A DNA stretch of 64,000 nt from Faecalibacillus faecis (GTDB lineage: Bacteria; Bacillota_I; Bacilli_A; Erysipelotrichales; Coprobacillaceae). The stretch spans positions 301 to 64,300 of the forward strand of contig NZ_PYLP01000003.1 in assembly GCF_003024675.1 (NCBI RefSeq), written 5' to 3'. The notes under the pieces are model-generated. The model did no database searches. It was not told the origin of the DNA and worked only from the letters and a program-made list of their open reading frames with translations. The translations under genes were made by a program, and so were the position numbers. How positions within the stretch are numbered: the first letter of the stretch is position 1; the number at the start of each line of letters is the position of its first letter. Below are positions 1-11,082 of the stretch, in pieces.

Positions 1-138
<138 letters not shown>

Positions 139-272
139 TCCTTCTATCTCTTCAGACAACTTTGGTCTGTTTAGCTCTTTTTTCTTTTAAACTTAAATTG
201 ACGTTGTGTTTTATTCTTTCCTGTTCAGTTTTCAATATCCTCATCTGCAGGTCATTTCCTGCCAACTCGTAT

Positions 273-301
273 ATAATACACTTATATTCTTCCACAGTCA
301 A
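273..301 (-). promoter_or_regulatory. rRNA operon promoter
   Basis: On the minus strand TTGACT (296-301) is followed by a 17-nt spacer and TATTAT (273-278). This is a near-consensus sigma-A promoter pointing at the 16S gene. A start around 265 would give a leader of about 125 nt. Confidence 0.8.
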
Positions 302-499
302 TACTTTTTTATTCTTTTTTTAATTTTCTAAAGTGAAAAGTTAAATTCCACTTTAGATATGTCAAAGTTGCTTTTAGTCTTTCACATACTTTCATTGGAT
401 TTTACTCTTACAGTTGAACTTACTTTTACACTTCCTTTGTGGTAAGCGCAACATTTTCTTAATATTTTTCCCTTTTATCCCTATTATATGTAAATATAT

Positions 500-528
500 T
501 TGACATTAATTGTTTATTTTCCTGTATT
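500..528 (+). promoter_or_regulatory. candidate promoter of the sulfotransferase gene
   Basis: TTGACA (500-505), 17-nt spacer and TGTATT (523-528) precede an AGGAGG site (561-566) and ATG at 574. The -35 is perfect and the -10 matches four of six positions. Confidence 0.45.
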
Positions 529-573
529 TTTCACATAATTTACTGCTAAAAATACAAGGCAGGAGGTAATTAT

Positions 574-2207
574 ATGAAACGATTAAAAAAATCTATTATT
601 CTTTTAACCATTATTTCATTAGGTGCTTTCTTTTTTCACTTACAAATCAAGTTTCAATAGAAGCTTCTAGTGATAATAATAATTCTATTAACTATGTTCA
701 TCTAAAAAACACAAGCACTAATCTATCTATAATTTATTCAACTAGCTATCAAAATAAAATTTATAATCAAATCGCTAAACTCAAAAAGTATAAAAATTAT
801 ACAATTGAACATCCTTTATTAATTACGAATCCTTATGGTACAAATACAACCTCTGTTTATATGTATTTTAAAACAAGCGATGAATTGCAAGCTACTTACA
901 CAATTCATTGTGAAGGATACAATGATTTTTCCCGTACACTTAACAATAATACTTTAAGTGGTTACACAACAAATCATGAATATCTTCTTGTTGGCGCTAT
1001 TCCTGGGCAAATAAATACGATTACCGTAACTCTTACTAATAAACAAGGAAAACCTGTTGATACATTATCTTGGTCATATAACGCTCCTTCTTTACAAGGT
1101 GGAGACCAATATTTGACAGTAGATTGTGATGATTCAAACGCTTCATCCTTATCCAAGGGTCTTTATACCGTTTTAGGAAATGATGTAACTGAAGATAGTG
1201 AAGAACAAGCTTACATGAGACTTTATGATAACGACGGCATTCTCCGCAGTGAAATTCCAATTATTTCTTATCGTAGTCATCGTATTTTATTCGAAGATAA
1301 TACAATGTACTTTAGTATTTCTAGTACAAAGATCGTTGGTATGGATCAAACAGGTTATATTTCTAAAATTTATGATACAGGTAATTATAAATTACATCAT
1401 GATTACATCTTTGATGGCAATAACAATCTTCTTGTTCTTGCAAGTGAGAAAAACGCAAAGACAAGTGAAGATAAAATTATTATGATTGAAAAAGATTCTG
1501 GTAATATTACCGAACTTGCAGATCTTATCGATTTATTACCTAATTATTATTCAACAACTTCATTACCTGCTGGTGCAGAAAATCTTGATTGGATGCATAT
1601 CAATTCATTAGCCTTTGTTGATAAAACAAGTTTAATTATCAGTTCAAGAGAAACATCTACAATTATTAAATTAGATAATATTTATTCAAATCCATCTATT
1701 GATTATATGATTGGTTCTGATCACTTTTGGAAAGAAAGTGGCTATGATTCCTTACTCTTAAATAAAACAAGCGATTTTTCAATGCAAGCCGGTCAACATT
1801 GTGTTACTTATGTAGAAGATAATTCTCTACCTCAAGGACAATATTATCTCTATCTTTATAATAACCTTGCTGTAAGTACAACTCAATCTGATTATGATTG
1901 GAAAAATGATTCAAATTATTCAAATACTTATTATAGTTTAAAGAAAGGAACATCCTATTACTACAAATATTTAGTTGATGAAAATACACGTACCGTTGAA
2001 CTTGTACGTAGTATCCCTGTTGCTTATTCAGAATATGTAAGCAGTGTCCAAGAATTAGATGGAAATGTGATTATTGATAGTGGTATCGCAATGTCTTGGA
2101 GCGAATACAGTCAGGATGGAACTTTATTAAAAACATTTAAAACGACAGGTGGTAAATTCGTTTACCGTGTCTTTAAATACGATTATCTAGATTATTGGTT
2201 TCAATAA
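574..2207 (+). pseudogene. aryl-sulfate sulfotransferase, frameshifted in the signal peptide
   Basis: ATG 574 has a good AGGAGG site and opens a signal peptide (MKRLKKSIILLTIISLGAFF), but this frame stops at 658-660. The rest of the protein reads continuously in the neighbouring frame from about 630 to 2207. One extra T in the T6 tract at 631-636 would join them into a protein of about 544 aa. The body matches arylsulfotransferases (ASST): an N-terminal beta domain (TNPYGTNTTSVYMYF, about 830-870), the DWMHINS signature (about 1588), ISSRETSTIIKLD, and a GQHCVTY histidine motif near 1795 that could carry the catalytic His. The family moves sulfate between phenolic compounds outside the membrane, consistent with an exported protein. 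An internal start at 861 would lack export signal and part of the N-terminal domain. The T6 tract could be a real mutation, a phase-variable switch or an assembly error. Confidence 0.8.
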
Positions 2208-2220
2208 TCTAGATTTTTTT
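2185..2220 (+). terminator. terminator overlapping the sulfotransferase stop codon
   Basis: A perfect 12-bp stem (2185-2196 with 2203-2214, loop GGTTTC) is followed by a T run. The TAA stop (2205-2207) lies inside the right arm. Confidence 0.85.
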
Positions 2221-2309
2221 ACTATTTTTTTAGTTATAGTAGATTGCTATTTAGGTATTGTAATTTTATAATATTAACGATTACAGTATACTTGAAAGGG
2301 GGATTTATC

Positions 2310-2885
2310 ATGAAAAAAATACTCTATTTAATGAGACATGGACAGACTTTGTTCAATTTGCAACATAAAATTCAAGGTTGGTGTGATGCGCCTCTTACAC
2401 CTTTAGGAATTAAACAAGCACAAATGGCAAAAGAATATTTTGTGAATAATCAAATTACTCTTGATCATGCATATGCTTCTACTTCTGAAAGAGCATCTGA
2501 TACTTTAGAAATCATTACAGATATGCCTTATACGAGATTAAAAGGTTTAAAAGAATGGAATTTTGGTGCTTTTGAAGGAAAAGATGAATGTTTAAACCCT
2601 AAACTACCCTATGGGGATTTCTTTAAACAATTTGGTGGTGAAGGTGAACTTGAACTTAGAGAACGTATGAATAAAACATTAACCGAAATCATGAATAAGA
2701 ATGATCATCAAGTTGTTTTAGCAGTTTCTCATGGGGCAGCTTGTGCCCAGTTCTATCGTGCATGGGAAGAACATGCAAAAGTAAAGAAAACCGAAAGATT
2801 TTATAATTGTTGTATTCAAAAATATGAATATGAAAATGGTATCTTTACTCTTGTTGAAATTTTTAATCGTAACATTACAGAATAG
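2310..2885 (+). CDS. histidine phosphatase family protein
   Basis: 191-aa histidine phosphatase (phosphoglycerate mutase-like) superfamily member. The phosphohistidine motif is MRHGQT (residues 8-13), the second core is SERASDT, and a late SHGA motif supplies the second catalytic His. I chose ATG 2310 over an upstream in-frame start at 2244 because AAAGGGGG lies just upstream and the family motif begins within ten residues. It could act on sugar phosphates or other small phosphoesters; the sequence does not decide the substrate. The MATE exporter gene begins 9 nt after its stop, so the two are probably co-transcribed. Confidence 0.9.
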   Translation: MKKILYLMRHGQTLFNLQHKIQGWCDAPLTPLGIKQAQMAKEYFVNNQITLDHAYASTSERASDTLEIITDMPYTRLKGLKEWNFGAFEGKDECLNPKLPYGDFFKQFGGEGELELRERMNKTLTEIMNKNDHQVVLAVSHGAACAQFYRAWEEHAKVKKTERFYNCCIQKYEYENGIFTLVEIFNRNITE

Positions 2886-2894
2886 GAGAGAAAT

Positions 2895-4253
2895 ATGGAT
2901 TCGATAAAACGTAAATCATTTAATGCAAATGTTGATCTAATTCATGGACCAATCTTTAAATCACTGATCATCTTTGCATTACCACTATTTATATCAAATA
3001 TCTTCCAACAACTTTATAATACCGTTGATACCATGATTGTTGGAAACTTTTTAGGAGATGCTTCTTTAGCAGCGATTGGATCATGTACTTCCATTTATGA
3101 CTTGCTTGTAGGTTTTGCTTTAGGGATTGGAAATGGGCTTGCTATTGTTACTGCAAGAAGTTTTGGTTCTAAAGATGAAAAATTATTAAAGAAATCAGTT
3201 GCTAGTTCTTTAGTTATTGGAATTGTTGTTTCAATTGGACTAACACTTATTGGTTTAATTTTCTTACAACCACTTCTTCATTTATTAAATACGCCTGCAA
3301 ACATTATTGATGAAGCTTATAGTTATATTTTCTTTATTGTTTTATTTATTATTGTAATGTTTGCCTATAACTTATGTGCAGGGTTAATGAGAGCGATTGG
3401 TAATAGTGTCATGCCTCTTGTTTTTTTAGTTGTTTCATCTGTTTTAAATATTATTTTAGATTTAGTATTTATTACTCAATTAAATATGGGAGTTCAAGGG
3501 GCTGCGGTGGCAACTGTTATTTCTCAAGGAACTTCCGTTATTTTATGTATTATTTATATGTTTAAAAAGACACCTTTATTACTTCCTAAAAAAGAACATT
3601 TTGAAGTTGATAAAGATCTTTATAAAGAATTATTAGGACAAGGGTTCTCAATGGGGTTTATGAGTTGTATTGTTTCTGCTGGTTCTGTCATTTTACAATA
3701 TGGTATTAATAATTTAGGTTATTTAATTATCGCTGGACATACTGCTGCAAGAAAACTTTACATGTTCTTTAATATGCCTTTTACAGCGATGGCTCTTGCT
3801 ATTTCAACTTTTGTTTCTCAAAATAAAGGGGCTAATCAAAAAGATAGAATTAAAAAAGCACTTCGTTATGCTTATATCTATGACATTATTGGTGCAGCTA
3901 TTGTAACTTGTATTATCTTATTATTTGGTTCTTCTTTAGTGAAATTAATATCAGGCTCAAATAAAGAAGTTGTTTTACATAATGGAACACTTTACCTTAC
4001 AATTGTTGGTCCTTTCTATGCCGTGCTTGGAATATTGATGCAAACACGTTATGCTCTTCAAGGAATTGGTCAAAAACTTCTTCCTTTAATTTCAAGTGTG
4101 ATTGAATTCTTTGGAAAGATTATCTTTGTTATCTTTTTAATTCCACGTTTTCAATATATGGCTGTTATCTTCTGTGAACCGGTTATCTGGTGTGTAATGA
4201 CAGTTCAACTCGTCTATTCTTTCTATCATAATCCTTATATTAAAAATAATTAA
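2895..4253 (+). CDS. MATE family efflux transporter
   Basis: 452-aa membrane protein of the MATE (NorM/DinF-like) family with about 12 hydrophobic segments. The typical N-terminal pattern is present: PIFKSLIIFALPLFISN followed by FQQLYNTVDTMIVGNFLG. A TAGGAGAG site precedes ATG 2895. It should exchange Na+ or H+ for drugs or metabolites; substrate unknown. It follows the phosphatase gene directly and ends at a strong terminator. It is one of four MATE genes in the window, all divergent in sequence, so it is not a recent duplicate. Confidence 0.93.
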   Translation: MDSIKRKSFNANVDLIHGPIFKSLIIFALPLFISNIFQQLYNTVDTMIVGNFLGDASLAAIGSCTSIYDLLVGFALGIGNGLAIVTARSFGSKDEKLLKKSVASSLVIGIVVSIGLTLIGLIFLQPLLHLLNTPANIIDEAYSYIFFIVLFIIVMFAYNLCAGLMRAIGNSVMPLVFLVVSSVLNIILDLVFITQLNMGVQGAAVATVISQGTSVILCIIYMFKKTPLLLPKKEHFEVDKDLYKELLGQGFSMGFMSCIVSAGSVILQYGINNLGYLIIAGHTAARKLYMFFNMPFTAMALAISTFVSQNKGANQKDRIKKALRYAYIYDIIGAAIVTCIILLFGSSLVKLISGSNKEVVLHNGTLYLTIVGPFYAVLGILMQTRYALQGIGQKLLPLISSVIEFFGKIIFVIFLIPRFQYMAVIFCEPVIWCVMTVQLVYSFYHNPYIKNN

Positions 4254-4259
4254 AAAATT

Positions 4260-4285
4260 GGACGATGCGTACGCACCGTCCTTTT
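4260..4285. terminator. bidirectional terminator
   Basis: GGACGATGCG/CGCACCGTCC (4260-4281) forms a stem with one A-C mismatch and a TA loop. T residues follow on the plus strand and an A run precedes it, so it can serve the MATE gene and the convergent GH1 gene. Confidence 0.75.
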
Positions 4286-4291
4286 ATTATA

Positions 4292-5812
<1,521 letters not shown>

Positions 5813-5843
5813 TCACTTAAATTTCTTTCAGAAAATGAAAAAA

Positions 5844-6376
5844 CTATTCTACAATTTCCCACCAATGTTCTTGATAGGTTTCTATTGGATGATAATCAAC
5901 AATATCATCAATCTTTGATGTTGCCAAATTTAAGTTTTCCTTTTGTGATCTTGTAGTAATTTAGAAAAACGTTTTGGTCCAATAAAAGGAATCGGTGATG
6001 TATAATTTGAAAAAACAGGATCCATTAATACGTTCATTCCTTCTATTTCAAGCAATGAACTTAAATGTCCAAACCAAATCCATTTAAGTTCATCTTTCTT
6101 CGATTTTTCTATTTTCTTTAACTGATGAACAGGTATTTCACCCTTAGGAACCTTTTCTTCATTTTTATATTCACTCTTTTGTCCTGTCATCAACTTAATT
6201 TCAGGATTTCCATGAAATATTCCCTTTTCATATAATGAATTTCTTGCTTTATATTCTTTTTGGTCATCCTCTGTCACACTTCCACCTAAACTCAGCCAAA
6301 ATTTAATAAACAACAAACCAACAATACCAATACTTACAATCACAATACCTATGATTTTTAATATCTTCTTAATCAT
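5844..6376 (-). pseudogene. metallo-beta-lactamase-fold hydrolase, internally deleted
   Basis: The 148-aa N-terminal part has a membrane anchor (about residues 5-30) and the core block of membrane-anchored MBL-fold hydrolases (WFGHLSSLLEIEG, then DPVFSNYTSPIPFIGPKRF). It then runs into a stop at 5930. In another frame the sequence resumes with a C-terminal tail ending in EHWWEIVE at 5844. The whole metal-binding HxHxDH core and about 150 residues between are missing, so the gene has a large internal deletion plus frameshift and cannot make an active enzyme. It is third of three same-strand genes, just after the cyclophilin-like gene. Confidence 0.8.
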
Positions 6377-6378
6377 TT

Positions 6379-6813
6379 TTATTTCATTAAAAGTGTTACT
6401 TGAACACTTCCTTTTCCTAATACTTCTTTTAAATGTGTTGTATCTTTAATATGGCCTAACTTAGTAAAATCCCACGTGTTTTGATTGTAGTAAAGACATA
6501 ATTTATTACCTAAATATAAAATGAGATCCCCTTCTTTCGTCGTAATGGTTTCATCATTACGTGGAAGAGTTATTCCTAAATCTCCTACTTTTTCAAAGTT
6601 TCCATAATCATCTAAAGAAAGTGTTCTTTTTTCTTTAGAAACATATTCTTTTAAAGCTTTAGCACTTGTATTATTTTCTAATTCTACTTCAAATGTATAA
6701 CCATTAACTTCTAATAACATCGCTTCACTCTCCTTCTTTTTTATATTCTTTCGATAAATCGGTTTATTTATAAAAAGACATAAACCAACCATTACTAAAA
6801 TAAACTTTTTCAT
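6379..6813 (-). CDS. cyclophilin-like fold protein, membrane-anchored
   Basis: 144 aa. The first ~20 residues (KKFILVMVGLCLFI) form a hydrophobic signal or anchor. The remainder (LLEVNGYTFEVELENNTSA, then GDLGITLPRNDE, then KEGDLILYLGNKLCLYY) matches the small cyclophilin-like domain often found beside flavodoxins and NADPH-FMN reductases. The substrate and activity are not known. Its start overlaps the stop of the reductase pseudogene, which implies one transcript. Both neighbours in this transcript are broken while this gene is intact. Confidence 0.7.
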   Translation of the reverse strand: MKKFILVMVGLCLFINKPIYRKNIKKKESEAMLLEVNGYTFEVELENNTSAKALKEYVSKEKRTLSLDDYGNFEKVGDLGITLPRNDETITTKEGDLILYLGNKLCLYYNQNTWDFTKLGHIKDTTHLKEVLGKGSVQVTLLMK

Positions 6814-7354
6814 TATTGAATTGCTTTTCCAATTTCATAAGCCTTCTTTAAAGCAGGATGATCTTTAATCGTATTTGATTCATCAACCCCACCAGCAAAA
6901 ACACTTCCAACAAAATGAGATTTAGGATAACACGCAACCCATCCTTTTAACCCATTGATGGCACGATGATCAACACCATCTTCATTTTCAGCAGCTGTTG
7001 AAAGTAAATAAACATCTCTAAATTGATAATCTGTTTCATAAAGTGAATTTGCACGATCAATCATAACTTTCATTTGTCCTGATTTTTCATAATAATAAAT
7101 AGGCGTTGCCCATACAATAACATCTGCTTGTTTAATTTGTTCAGTAATACTATTAGCATCATCTCTGATGACACATTCTCCTGATTTCAAACAAGCAAGA
7201 CACCCTTTACAAAAGGCAATATTTTTGTCTTTTAAACTTATTTCTTCAACACTATTTCCGCTTTCTTTTGCTCCTTGAATAAAAGCATCTGCCAGTTGAT
7301 CAGAATTACTGTTATATCTTAAACTCGTTTTAATAACACATATTTTTTAGCCAT
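6813..7354 (-). pseudogene. NAD(P)H-dependent FMN reductase/flavodoxin-like, 5' frameshift
   Basis: ATG 7354, with AGGAGG about 10 nt upstream, opens a frame that stops after 11 codons. One extra A in the A6 run (7343-7348) would join it to a long frame starting KTSLRYNSNSDQLADAFI and containing CKGCLACLKSGECV and ATPIYYYEKSGQMKVMIDR. Those are the two-Cys and active-site blocks of iron-sulfur flavoprotein/NADPH-FMN reductases. The intact part (6813-7190 and a little upstream) has the full C-terminal half. A MerR gene (7459) is divergent and may regulate it. The lesion is a homopolymer indel, so sequencing error or slippage are alternatives to true decay. Confidence 0.75.
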
Positions 7355-7458
7355 TTTCCTTTTCCTCCTACCATAGATTAGAATATTCATGAAATCTATG
7401 TTACATTTATCATAACATCTAAACTTAACTTTAGGTCAAGTATTAAGGAGGAAATCAT

Positions 7459-7902
7459 ATGTATTCTATTGGTGGAATTTCAAAAATGTTTCAATTACCT
7501 ATTTCAACTCTTCGTTATTATGATAAGGAAGGATTATTCCCCCATTTAAAAAGAGTGAATGGTGTAAGACAGTTTAGTGAAATTGAAATTGAAACATTAC
7601 GTGTTATTGATTGTTTAAAAAAATCCGGCTTAGAAATTAAAGATATAAAAGAATATATAGCTTTATGTTCTTTAGGAAATGCAACTTTAAAACAAAGAAA
7701 AGCAATCTTTGAAAAACAAAAAGAAGAAGTCTTACAAGAAATGGAAAAACTTCAAAAAGTTCTTTCTATGCTCAATTATAAATGTTGGTATTATGATCAA
7801 GCTATTGAAAAAAATGATGAAGCTTATGTTCAAGCACTTTCATTCAATCAACTTCCACCACAAATCCAACAATACTATAAACATAGTCATGAAGATTATT
7901 AG
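7459..7902 (+). CDS. MerR family transcriptional regulator
   Basis: 147 aa. An N-terminal MerR winged-helix domain (YSIGGISKMFQLPISTLRYYDKEG) is followed by an alpha-helical dimerisation region (about residues 75-115). AAGGAGG lies upstream of ATG 7459. There is no obvious metal-binding Cys cluster, so this is more like the stress or small-molecule MerR type. It is divergent from the FMN reductase/cyclophilin-like operon, which it probably controls. A decayed hydrolase gene follows 2 nt after its stop codon. Confidence 0.88.
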   Translation: MYSIGGISKMFQLPISTLRYYDKEGLFPHLKRVNGVRQFSEIEIETLRVIDCLKKSGLEIKDIKEYIALCSLGNATLKQRKAIFEKQKEEVLQEMEKLQKVLSMLNYKCWYYDQAIEKNDEAYVQALSFNQLPPQIQQYYKHSHEDY

Positions 7903-7904
7903 AA

Positions 7905-8439
7905 GTGAAAAAGAAAATACTCATTACTTTATCAATTATTTTGATTCTTTGTATAGTGGTTTTGGTTTTTATGTAAATGATTATTATCATGCACAAACTG
8001 ATGCTTTAGAAATCTTAAAGCATCAAGAAGTAAAACAAGTAAATTCCAATCTTATTACTTTATCTCCTTAAAAGACAAGTGATGTGGGTATTATTTTCTA
8101 CCCTGGAGCTAAAGTAGAAAATACAGCTTATCTTCCTTTACTTGAACAACTAGAAAGGAAAGGTTATAGCTGTTATTTAGTTAATAAGCCTTTTAAGATG
8201 GCTAAATGCAGCTAATAAAATTATGGATAAGTATCCAAATATAAAACATTGGCATATTTGTGGACATTCTATGGTTCTTTAAATACCAGCATGAAAAAGA
8301 ATATTTTCTGGTAGCCATACTAACTTTGGCAACTATGGTCATCAAAAAGATGATGCTAAAGCCACTATTTCTCGAAAAAAACCAACAAAGTCAAACAATT
8401 AAAGCAATAGATCAATTTATTAAAAAAAGACTGAATTAA
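7905..8439 (+). pseudogene. alpha/beta hydrolase, multiply disrupted
   Basis: Joining frames from GTG 7905 yields an N-terminal anchor (KKKILITLSIILILCIVV), then YVNDYYHAQTDALEILKHQ, DVGIIFYPGAKVENTAYLPL and HWHICGHSM, the nucleophile-elbow region. This order fits single-domain alpha/beta hydrolases of the Hydrolase_5 kind. Damage seen: a T short in the T5 run near 7966, a TAA at 8069, further frameshifts around 8200, and loss of sequence after the elbow near 8275. The C-terminal end reads to TAA 8437. Several independent lesions make this a genuine pseudogene rather than a sequencing artefact. Confidence 0.75.
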
Positions 8440-8453
8440 TCTTCAGTCTTTTT
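8424..8453. terminator. bidirectional terminator holding both convergent stop codons
   Basis: A 12-bp stem (8424-8435 with 8442-8453) with A5/T5 flanks serves both strands. The stop codons of the plus-strand hydrolase relic (8437-8439) and the minus-strand MerR gene (8436-8438) sit in the 6-nt loop. Confidence 0.85.
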
Positions 8454-9482
8454 CATGTAGTCATTTAAATGAATACCATTTTTTAAAGCTTCAATGACAT
8501 GATCTTTATCAATCACATTTTCTACCTTTTCATCTAAAATCATTCCAATAAAACGTGCATCATCATCAATTGTAAAAGGCCAATAGAAGTAGAAGTGATT
8601 TCCATCTTTAAATTCAAAACGATAATCAAGAACATACCAATCTCTTGCAATCGGTGTTCCATAACTTTCATAACGATGATTTAGAATCAATTCAACACTT
8701 TGAATATCTTCATACTTATAAGATTGCATATATTTTTCCGCTTTATTAAATAAAACACCGTAGTAATATTTTAAATTATTAAGATATCCATGAAATTGAT
8801 AATAACGAATCCCATCACTTAAAAATTCTACCGATTGATTCATTGTTTGATCTAATGGCATTTTTAACCATATTTGTGAAAATTGAAATTCTGTCGCAAC
8901 AAAGATATTTATAAAAAGAATCATTAATAAAACAAAGATAATGATTAAAGCTGTTGTCTTTTCAAGGTTTTCATCAAAAAAGGAAGCAGCACAAATCCAC
9001 ATAATAAATGATTGGGTGATTGCGGCAGGAATCTTATATAAGAATTTTCTTAATGCAAGTTTCTTTGTAAGTCTTCTTCCAAGAGATACAGTATCTGTTG
9101 TTTTTTGATAACCTAATTTATAATTCTTCGCTTCTCTTTGGATTTGTTGTAAAGCTGGTAACATTGGTAGATCTTTTCTTACATACATCTCGATATTTTC
9201 TTGGACTTCTTCTAAGCTTTTAATTTGTTTTTCTAAATGAATCTGATTGATTTCTAAACATTCTTTAAAATCAAGTTCATTGTTTAAGATTGCTTTTACA
9301 TCATCAATCGAAATATTTAAGTTACGTAAGAACTTTACCATGATGAGTTTTTGTAAATCATCTTGGCTATAACTACGATAACCATTTTCATCTCTTTGTG
9401 GTGTAACGATCCCTTCTTTTTCATAATAGAAGATTGTATGCTTTGAAATCCCTAATTCTTTTTCTAATTCGTGTGTTTTCAT
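8436..9482 (-). CDS. MerR family regulator with transmembrane domain
   Basis: 348 aa. The N-terminus is a MerR DNA-binding domain (KTHELEKELGISKHTIFYYEKEG, GYRSYSQDDLQKLI) with a coiled helix to about residue 110. Two hydrophobic segments follow (around YKIPAAITQSFIMWICAASFF and TTALIIIFVLLMILFINIFV), then a ~130-residue soluble domain with several Trp/Tyr. ATG 9482 is preferred because GGAAGGGG sits 8 nt upstream; an upstream in-frame start exists at 9515. A membrane-bound MerR is unusual and suggests sensing at or in the membrane. No target operon is evident. Confidence 0.8.
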   Translation of the reverse strand: MKTHELEKELGISKHTIFYYEKEGIVTPQRDENGYRSYSQDDLQKLIMVKFLRNLNISIDDVKAILNNELDFKECLEINQIHLEKQIKSLEEVQENIEMYVRKDLPMLPALQQIQREAKNYKLGYQKTTDTVSLGRRLTKKLALRKFLYKIPAAITQSFIMWICAASFFDENLEKTTALIIIFVLLMILFINIFVATEFQFSQIWLKMPLDQTMNQSVEFLSDGIRYYQFHGYLNNLKYYYGVLFNKAEKYMQSYKYEDIQSVELILNHRYESYGTPIARDWYVLDYRFEFKDGNHFYFYWPFTIDDDARFIGMILDEKVENVIDKDHVIEALKNGIHLNDYMKKTED

Positions 9483-9533
9483 AAATAACACCCCTTCCTT
9501 AACTTTATCTAACACTATAGAGTGGCTTTATAG

Positions 9534-9794
9534 TCAAGGCTTTTTATCAAATTTTGAATGAATTGTAAGAAATCCCGGTTGATATTTATTTTCTTGAACA
9601 TAAATCCAATGATTTTTTAAATAACCATTAATAACTTCTAAAATCTTATCTGTAGGATAACTTTTACCTTCTTGTCTAAGTTCTAAACCACAACATGTAC
9701 ATCCACCAACACCATGAATTGAATATTCTATATTATTTTCTTTAAGCAATTGATTGATTTCGAGAATCATATTAAAGTGTACAACATTATTCAT
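9534..9794 (-). CDS. small conserved protein with CTCC motif
   Basis: 86 aa; I do not recognise the family. It has a Cys-rich GVGGCTCCGL segment around residue 30 and a C-terminal part rich in aromatic residues. ATG 9794 has AGAGGTG 5 nt upstream; the longer frame from 9851 has no ribosome site. It lies between the MerR gene and the terminator of the alcohol dehydrogenase gene, so it has its own promoter or none is visible. Confidence 0.6.
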   Translation of the reverse strand: MNNVVHFNMILEINQLLKENNIEYSIHGVGGCTCCGLELRQEGKSYPTDKILEVINGYLKNHWIYVQENKYQPGFLTIHSKFDKKP

Positions 9795-9837
9795 AGTATC
9801 ACCTCTTTTATTTATTATAGCATATTCGCTCTTATGT

Positions 9838-9894
9838 AAAAAAAGAAACACAATGTGTTTCTTAATAAAAAAGGCCTCAGAAATCTGAGGTCTT
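9838..9894 (-). terminator. tandem terminators after the alcohol dehydrogenase gene
   Basis: Read on the minus strand, the first hairpin (9894-9871, core CTCAGAtTTCTGAG) is followed by T6. A second hairpin (9862-9842, AAGAAACAC/GTGTTTCTT) is followed by T7. Confidence 0.75.
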
Positions 9895-9899
9895 GTCTT

Positions 9900-11081
9900 T
9901 TATAAACACATTTTATAAATATTTAAACAATCTTCTTGACTTAATGGTCGATAAGCTCTTGGCAGCGAATCTTGGCCATAACATGCTTTAACTTTTAATT
10001 TATCAAATTTTTCATCTGTAATATTCATTTCACTAAGTGTTGTAGGTAAATGAAGTTCATCTTTGATGAAGTTTTGTAAAGCTTCAATTCCTGCTTTCGC
10101 ATTAGCCATGTCATCACCTTGATCTTGAATACCCATCACATTTAAACCAAAACGAGCAAAGTCTCCTGCAACAGTTTCATCTTTGTTTAATAAATAAGTC
10201 ATCCATTTAGGAGTAATGATTGCAAGGGCTAAACCATGAGTCATATCATAAGTTGATGAGAATTGTTCAAGCGCATGAAGTTGAGCTTGTGTCTTATATC
10301 CTGATGTACAGAAACTATTTAAAGCCCATGAAGCAGCCCATAACATTGTTGCTCTCGCTGAATAGTTTTCTGGTTCTTCCACCGCAATTGGTAATTGTTG
10401 GCGAACTGTTCTTAATAATGTTTCTACAACATTGAATTGTAACGGATATTTATCGTTATTTACAAAATAGTTCATATCAAATAAGTGAGCCATGATATCA
10501 AAACCACCACAAGCTGTTTGTTTAGGTGAAACACTAAATGTATTAGTAGGATCTAAGAAAGATGCTCTTGGTCTTAAGATATCTCCATTGATTCCACTTT
10601 TAACACCTTTTTCTACATTAGCGATGACACATGATTTATCCATTTCACTTCCTGTTGAAGCAATTGTAGGCATAGCAAGTACAGGTAAAGCATCATGCCA
10701 AGCTACTTTCTTTTCTACTAAATCCCAAATATTATCTGTATCTACAAGAGTTAAAGCAGCGATGGCTTTAGAAGCATCAATAGTAGATCCTCCCCCAATT
10801 CCTAAAACAGCTGTAATATTGTTTTCTTTACAGATTTTTGCTCCTTTATTGACAGTTGTATGTCTTGGATTTGGTTCTACACCTGCAAGTTCATAAACTT
10901 CTACATTATTATCTTTTAATTCTTTCATGACTTTATCATAAAGTCCAATTTTTTTAATCGATCCACCACCATAAACAACAAGGACGCTCTTTCCATATTT
11001 TAAAACTTCTTCATGTAAATGACCTAATTGATCTTTACCAAAATAAACTTTTGTTGTGTTTTGAAATTGAAAATCATTCAT
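9900..11081 (-). CDS. iron-containing alcohol dehydrogenase (BdhA/YqhD-like)
   Basis: 393 aa, full length for the family. N-terminal MNDFQFQNTTKVYFGK is typical of NADPH-dependent butanol-type dehydrogenases. The nucleotide-binding block is GIGGGSTIDASKAIAAL. Metal ligands are the Asp and His of GGFDIMAHLFD and the later His residues of HALEQFSSTYDMTHG. It reduces aldehydes to alcohols, which fits a fermentative anaerobe. TAGGAGG precedes ATG 11081, and the flavodoxin gene ends only 1 nt upstream, so they share a transcript. Aldehyde substrate is unknown. Confidence 0.93.
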   Translation of the reverse strand: MNDFQFQNTTKVYFGKDQLGHLHEEVLKYGKSVLVVYGGGSIKKIGLYDKVMKELKDNNVEVYELAGVEPNPRHTTVNKGAKICKENNITAVLGIGGGSTIDASKAIAALTLVDTDNIWDLVEKKVAWHDALPVLAMPTIASTGSEMDKSCVIANVEKGVKSGINGDILRPRASFLDPTNTFSVSPKQTACGGFDIMAHLFDMNYFVNNDKYPLQFNVVETLLRTVRQQLPIAVEEPENYSARATMLWAASWALNSFCTSGYKTQAQLHALEQFSSTYDMTHGLALAIITPKWMTYLLNKDETVAGDFARFGLNVMGIQDQGDDMANAKAGIEALQNFIKDELHLPTTLSEMNITDEKFDKLKVKACYGQDSLPRAYRPLSQEDCLNIYKMCL

Positions 11082-11082
11082 T

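Noticed and set aside
7709-8071. 120-aa plus-strand frame overlapping the MerR gene
   Set aside because: The first two-thirds are an out-of-frame shadow of MerR; only the end is hydrolase relic.
10220-10896. Plus-strand frames inside the alcohol dehydrogenase gene
   Set aside because: Antisense shadows of a well-matched minus-strand gene with no ribosome site.
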